From NCBI GenBank assembly GCA_035946575.1, contig DASYZG010000024.1:124001-188000 (forward strand): a stretch of 64,000 bases of DNA, written 5' to 3'. The DNA comes from Gp13-AA77 sp035946575 (GTDB taxonomy: Bacteria; Acidobacteriota; Terriglobia; UBA7540). The notes under the pieces are model-generated. The model ran no database searches. It worked only from the letters and a program-made list of their open reading frames with translations, and was not told where the DNA came from. Positions within the stretch are counted from its first letter, which is position 1. The number at the start of each line of letters is the position of its first letter. Positions 61,007-64,000 of this stretch are shown here, in pieces. Position numbers and translations under genes: made by a program.

Positions 61007-61591
61007 TCATGGCGTCAGGTACAGATCGGCCGCCACATGCATGCTCAATTTGCCGTCCTCTCGTACCTCAAAACCGAAACTGCGAAACAGCAGAAAGTCG
61101 TCTCCTGACTGGAGCTGCTGCAGAAAATCCATCAGGTTGTTGAACCTCCCTGCCGCGTCCATGTCGATACGAAGCCATTGCAGAGGGTTCTTGCTCGCGA
61201 TCTCCGGTTTGTAAGCAACGCCGGTAAGCTCGATCCCACTCTTTTGGGAGACTTGGGCGACCAGGGTATCGGCCGTGGAGAAGGCCCTTGTCCGCGTGGG
61301 TATGTGCTTCTCCAGAAACTGGCTGATCTCGGCGTCAGCCGCAGGCAATTCTGATACATACCGTTGAAGCGTGTTGACGCGCTTCGACTCTCTCAGCAGC
61401 GAGAGGTGAACCCCAACGCGACGGGTGCGCTCCTCAAGCAGCCGATTCTTGAGGGGTCTGAGGAAGGCAAAATACGCCGTCGAGTCCAACAGCACCAGCG
61501 CCAGGGCCGCGACTTCGAGGGATCGGGACAGCAATCTGCGGCGAGTCAGGCTCAAGCGACCTCCTGAAGGCCGGGAGAAACGCCGATGCAC
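61007..61591 (-). CDS. PilO/GspM-like inner-membrane protein
   Basis: This protein of 194 residues has a basic N-terminus, one transmembrane helix (LEVAALALVLLDSTAYFAFLRPL), a coiled coil (RLLEERTRRVGVHLSLLRESKRV) and a C-terminal ferredoxin-like domain (IELTGVAYKPEIASKNPLQWLRIDMDAAGRFNNLMDFLQQLQSG). This layout is that of PilO, which pairs with PilN in the alignment complex of type IV pili, or GspM in type II secretion. It lies 31 bp after the PilM-PilN fusion, the expected order. Confidence 0.75.
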   Translation of the reverse strand: MHRRFSRPSGGRLSLTRRRLLSRSLEVAALALVLLDSTAYFAFLRPLKNRLLEERTRRVGVHLSLLRESKRVNTLQRYVSELPAADAEISQFLEKHIPTRTRAFSTADTLVAQVSQKSGIELTGVAYKPEIASKNPLQWLRIDMDAAGRFNNLMDFLQQLQSGDDFLLFRSFGFEVREDGKLSMHVAADLYLTP

Positions 61592-61622
61592 CGGGAATCA
61601 GTCCTATTGACGGATCGCGCCC

Positions 61623-63215
61623 TCATTTTGCGTTCTCCGCGCCGCTCGGGTCAGCATCGATGCCGCGATAAGAGGCGCGGCAACTCAGGCTGACAGTGCT
61701 GCCGGTTTTAGCTTGATTCTGCTTGTCGAGCCCCACCGTCGCCACTCTCGGGTCGGCAAAATCCTTTGCTTGCTCAAGCCGGCCGATAAAATCGTCGAGC
61801 GCGGCCTGGTTCCTTCCGGCCACCTCAAAATGTACCGTTGCGCCCTCGGCCGTCTCGGCGTAGACCAGCCGCGTCAACTTCACCTCCGGCGGCAGCAGAT
61901 CATTGACCCTGGAAACCAGGCCGGAGGCACTGAGCTTCTTCTCCCCGATCAGGGCGTTCACGAACTTCACTTCCCGGTAAGTGCCGCTGTACTTCGGCTG
62001 CTCGAGGTAACGGCGCAGATCCTGCTCCTTCTGGTGCAAGGCCACCTGTTGGCGCTCGTCACGCGCCGCCTCGGCACGGGCGGTCTGATAGCTCCGGTAG
62101 TTCACCCATAGCGAGCGTGCCAGCAGCAGCAGGGCGAGCAAGGCGAGGCCCGCCGTGGAGCCCGCCGTCGCCAGGGAATACCGGTCGCGCAGCGTCGGGC
62201 TGCTCGCCAGATTCACCGCGATCCTTCGAGGGCTCTCCGGGGGGGCGCTGGCGGCGCGCACCAGGCCGTCCGTGAGGGCGCCGTATCGCGCAAAATTGTG
62301 CTTCGCTTCCTCGGGCAGGCTCGAACCTAGTTCAGGGTCGGTCGTCAGCGTCCGGACCGGGCAGTTCATCAGCCGCGACACGTCCCTCTCCAGCTCCGGT
62401 AGCGCCGCCGGGCGCTCCACGAGCCACGCGTGGCTCACTTCCATCTTCAGGTGATCCCGCGAGGCCGCCCGCACCCGCGCGACTTCCGTAAGCACGTCGC
62501 GAAGCGCGTCGGCCGGGTCCGGTCCCACCTCGCGCGTTCTCCACAGACAAACGCGACGATCGGCCATCACCACGGCCGTTACGAAGCCACGGCAGACATG
62601 GACCAGCAGTTGCCCCTGCTCGGGGCCCTCGGGAACCATCGGCAGGAGGGCAATGGTGGCCGGCAGGACCAACGCTGCCGCCGCGCGCGCCGGACCGAGG
62701 GTGGATTCGTACTCCGCCACAACGGACTCTTTTGCTGCCATGGCCAGCACTTCCACGTGATCCCGCTGATTTATCAGCACCTGGTGATTCACCCGGGCCG
62801 CGTCCGCCGTAAAGGGCAGGTTCTCCGCCAGCTTCCAGCGGATCAGCGATCGGGCGTCGTGCCGGTCCTCGGGCAAAGCGGCCAAAGCGAGGGTATTCAC
62901 GCGGGCGGAGGCGTCCGGAACCAGCAGTCCGATACGCTCGTTGGCGCCGTTCACGGCGGCGAGTGCGTCCGCGACAGCGCTTCGAACGGCCGCCGCGTCC
63001 GCCAGATTGCTGCGGCTCGCGTGCGGGAGCACCGCTGAGGGCGGGATCGCCACCACGCTGAAGCCCAGGACCTCGCGCCGCTGCTTGGCGACTCCCACGC
63101 GGGCCGCGGCGACAAACCCGGGCTGAATTTCCAGCAGCACAGGCGGCAGAATAAACTCCGCCGGTGGGGCCAGGCCCAACCTCACAAAGCGCTGTTTGAC
63201 GATGCCCCAGTCCAT
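61623..63215 (-). CDS. PilM-PilN fusion protein
   Basis: The 530-residue protein joins two pilus-assembly proteins that are usually separate. Residues about 1-320 have the actin-like PilM layout (PGFVAAARVGVAKQRRE, IGLLVPDASARVNTLAL, LIRWKLAENLPF), though reduced compared with typical PilM of about 350. From residue about 335 it is PilN-like: IAVNLASSP, a transmembrane helix (AGLALLALLLLARSLWVNY), a coiled coil (RAEAARDERQQVALHQKEQDLRRYL) and a ferredoxin-like C-terminal domain (LVSRVNDLLPPEVKLTRLVYAE...). In most bacteria PilM binds the short N-terminal tail of PilN; here the fusion makes the contact permanent. The gene follows the ATPase gene after 38 bp. Confidence 0.8.
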   Translation of the reverse strand: MDWGIVKQRFVRLGLAPPAEFILPPVLLEIQPGFVAAARVGVAKQRREVLGFSVVAIPPSAVLPHASRSNLADAAAVRSAVADALAAVNGANERIGLLVPDASARVNTLALAALPEDRHDARSLIRWKLAENLPFTADAARVNHQVLINQRDHVEVLAMAAKESVVAEYESTLGPARAAAALVLPATIALLPMVPEGPEQGQLLVHVCRGFVTAVVMADRRVCLWRTREVGPDPADALRDVLTEVARVRAASRDHLKMEVSHAWLVERPAALPELERDVSRLMNCPVRTLTTDPELGSSLPEEAKHNFARYGALTDGLVRAASAPPESPRRIAVNLASSPTLRDRYSLATAGSTAGLALLALLLLARSLWVNYRSYQTARAEAARDERQQVALHQKEQDLRRYLEQPKYSGTYREVKFVNALIGEKKLSASGLVSRVNDLLPPEVKLTRLVYAETAEGATVHFEVAGRNQAALDDFIGRLEQAKDFADPRVATVGLDKQNQAKTGSTVSLSCRASYRGIDADPSGAENAK

Positions 63216-63253
63216 AGGAAACGGTCCGCGGCGCGGCGCTCCGGCACGCGCCC

Positions 63254-64000
63254 TCAGTCGACGAAGGTAACCTTATTGATCTCCTTCAGAGTCGTGAGCC
63301 CGGCTCGCACCTTCTCCAGGGCCGATTCGCGCAGGCTGACCATACCTTCGTCCCTGGCTGCCTGCCGCAGTTCGGACGAGGGCCGCCGGTCCAGAATCAG
63401 CCCGCGAATACGGTCCGACAGCGCCAGAAGCTCCCCAATTGCCGTGCGGCCGTGATAACCGGTGCCGCTGCAATGCTGGCAGCCGGTTCCCTCGTAAAGC
63501 AGCACGCCAGCCCAGGCCGCCGGGTCCAGCCCGGCTTCGCGCAGCGCCTCGTCACCCACGTCCACCGGCCGTTTACAGTGCTCGCAGATCACGCGCACCA
63601 GGCGCTGCGCCATGATGCAGTTGAGGGCTGAAACAAAGTTGTAGGGTTCGACTCCCATGTTCAGGAAGCGGCCCAGAACGTCCACCACATTGTTGGCGTG
63701 CACGGTGGTAAATACCAGGTGGCCGGTCAGGGCGGACTGGATGGCAATCTGCGCGGTCTCGCTGTCGCGAATTTCACCCACCATGATCTTATCGGGATCA
63801 TGGCGCAGGATGGAGCGCAGACCGCGCGCAAATGTCAGCCCTTTTTTCTCGTTCACGGGAATCTGGGTGACACCGTGGATCTGATATTCAACCGGGTCTT
63901 CGATGGTGATGATCTTGTCTTCCTCGGTCTTGATCTCGGAGAGCGCGGCGTAGAGAGTAGTGGTCTTACCGCTGCCGGTCGGCCCGGTGACCAGGACCAT
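63254..64000 (-). CDS. GspE/PilB-type secretion ATPase, C-terminal part (5' end outside window)
   Basis: The visible 248 residues hold the core of a type II secretion/type IV pilus ATPase: Walker A GPTGSGKTTTLYAAL, the Asp box in IITIEDPVEYQIHGVTQI, Walker B RHDPDKIMVGEIRD, the His box in GHLVFTTVHANN, and a four-Cys zinc knuckle (CEHCKRP and CQHCSGTGYHGR). The ATPase powers pseudopilus or pilus assembly from the cytoplasm. The gene begins beyond position 64000; the Met at the edge is internal to the protein. It heads a likely operon of ATPase, PilM-PilN, PilO-like, PilP-like and pseudopilin-like genes in this window. Confidence 0.93.
   Translation of the reverse strand: MVLVTGPTGSGKTTTLYAALSEIKTEEDKIITIEDPVEYQIHGVTQIPVNEKKGLTFARGLRSILRHDPDKIMVGEIRDSETAQIAIQSALTGHLVFTTVHANNVVDVLGRFLNMGVEPYNFVSALNCIMAQRLVRVICEHCKRPVDVGDEALREAGLDPAAWAGVLLYEGTGCQHCSGTGYHGRTAIGELLALSDRIRGLILDRRPSSELRQAARDEGMVSLRESALEKVRAGLTTLKEINKVTFVD

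Overview
The window is high-GC bacterial chromosome with densely packed genes on both strands. The gene content points to a soil-type Acidobacteriota (Bryobacter/Solibacter-like lineage). Indicators are a large carboxypeptidase-regulatory-domain TonB-dependent receptor, an FG-GAP/choice-of-anchor-D surface protein, a GloVer-repeat protein, two twin-arginine-type sugar isomerase/epimerase-fold proteins, a cytochrome-c/PQQ dehydrogenase fusion and a transaldolase/glucose-6-phosphate isomerase fusion. This placement is inferred from gene families, not from a marker-gene phylogeny. No rRNA, tRNA, CRISPR array, prophage or complete insertion sequence was seen.

Layout. 1-5.9 kb: end of an AddA/RecB-like helicase-nuclease, a secreted lactonase-fold protein, a small exported protein, glmS and a TauE-type permease. 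6-10.9 kb: tal-pgi and rpiB, then a repeat-rich spacer and a PIN toxin/antitoxin pair. 10.9-18 kb: an exported TIM-barrel protein, the TonB receptor, and a FAH-family dehydratase with an alpha-ketoglutarate-semialdehyde dehydrogenase (oxidative sugar-acid route). 18-21.6 kb: a likely glycolipid operon on the minus strand (SQD1-like UDP-sulfoquinovose synthase, NDP-sugar epimerase, MGDG-synthase-like glycosyltransferase). 21.9-31.8 kb: LysE-like transporter, lysS behind a near-consensus promoter, the giant FG-GAP protein, a Trm112-like protein, and divergent heptosyltransferase and heptose-7-phosphate kinase genes. 32.5-35.2 kb: OmpA lipoprotein, stand-alone caspase-like protease with a strong terminator, FmdB zinc ribbon. 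35.6-42.1 kb: TetR-RND efflux operon. 42.2-51.9 kb: FAD oxidoreductase, M16 peptidase, a frameshifted GloVer gene, an atypical receiver protein, an Mth938-like protein and an MscS channel, with a 1.3-kb gene-poor stretch holding tandem repeats. 52-59.2 kb: zinc phospholipase C-like protein, bacilliredoxin, RNA ligase-like phosphodiesterase, second TIM-barrel protein, PQQ/cytochrome c dehydrogenase, lytic transglycosylase. 59.3-64 kb: type II secretion/type IV pilus-like operon running off the window end.

The more unusual observations are: a GlmS whose N-terminal nucleophile reads Ser instead of Cys; a 126-bp palindromic MITE-like insertion inside one of two duplicated spacer copies, so the second copy serves as an empty site; heptanucleotide repeat clusters in several spacers; the sulfolipid-type operon; a PilM-PilN fusion next to a pseudopilin-like protein without Glu5; a receiver domain without its conserved Lys, located behind a perfect 14-bp inverted repeat; and GTGA-N6-TCAC palindromes upstream of the caspase and receiver genes. 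No single locus can be declared a new system from sequence alone.
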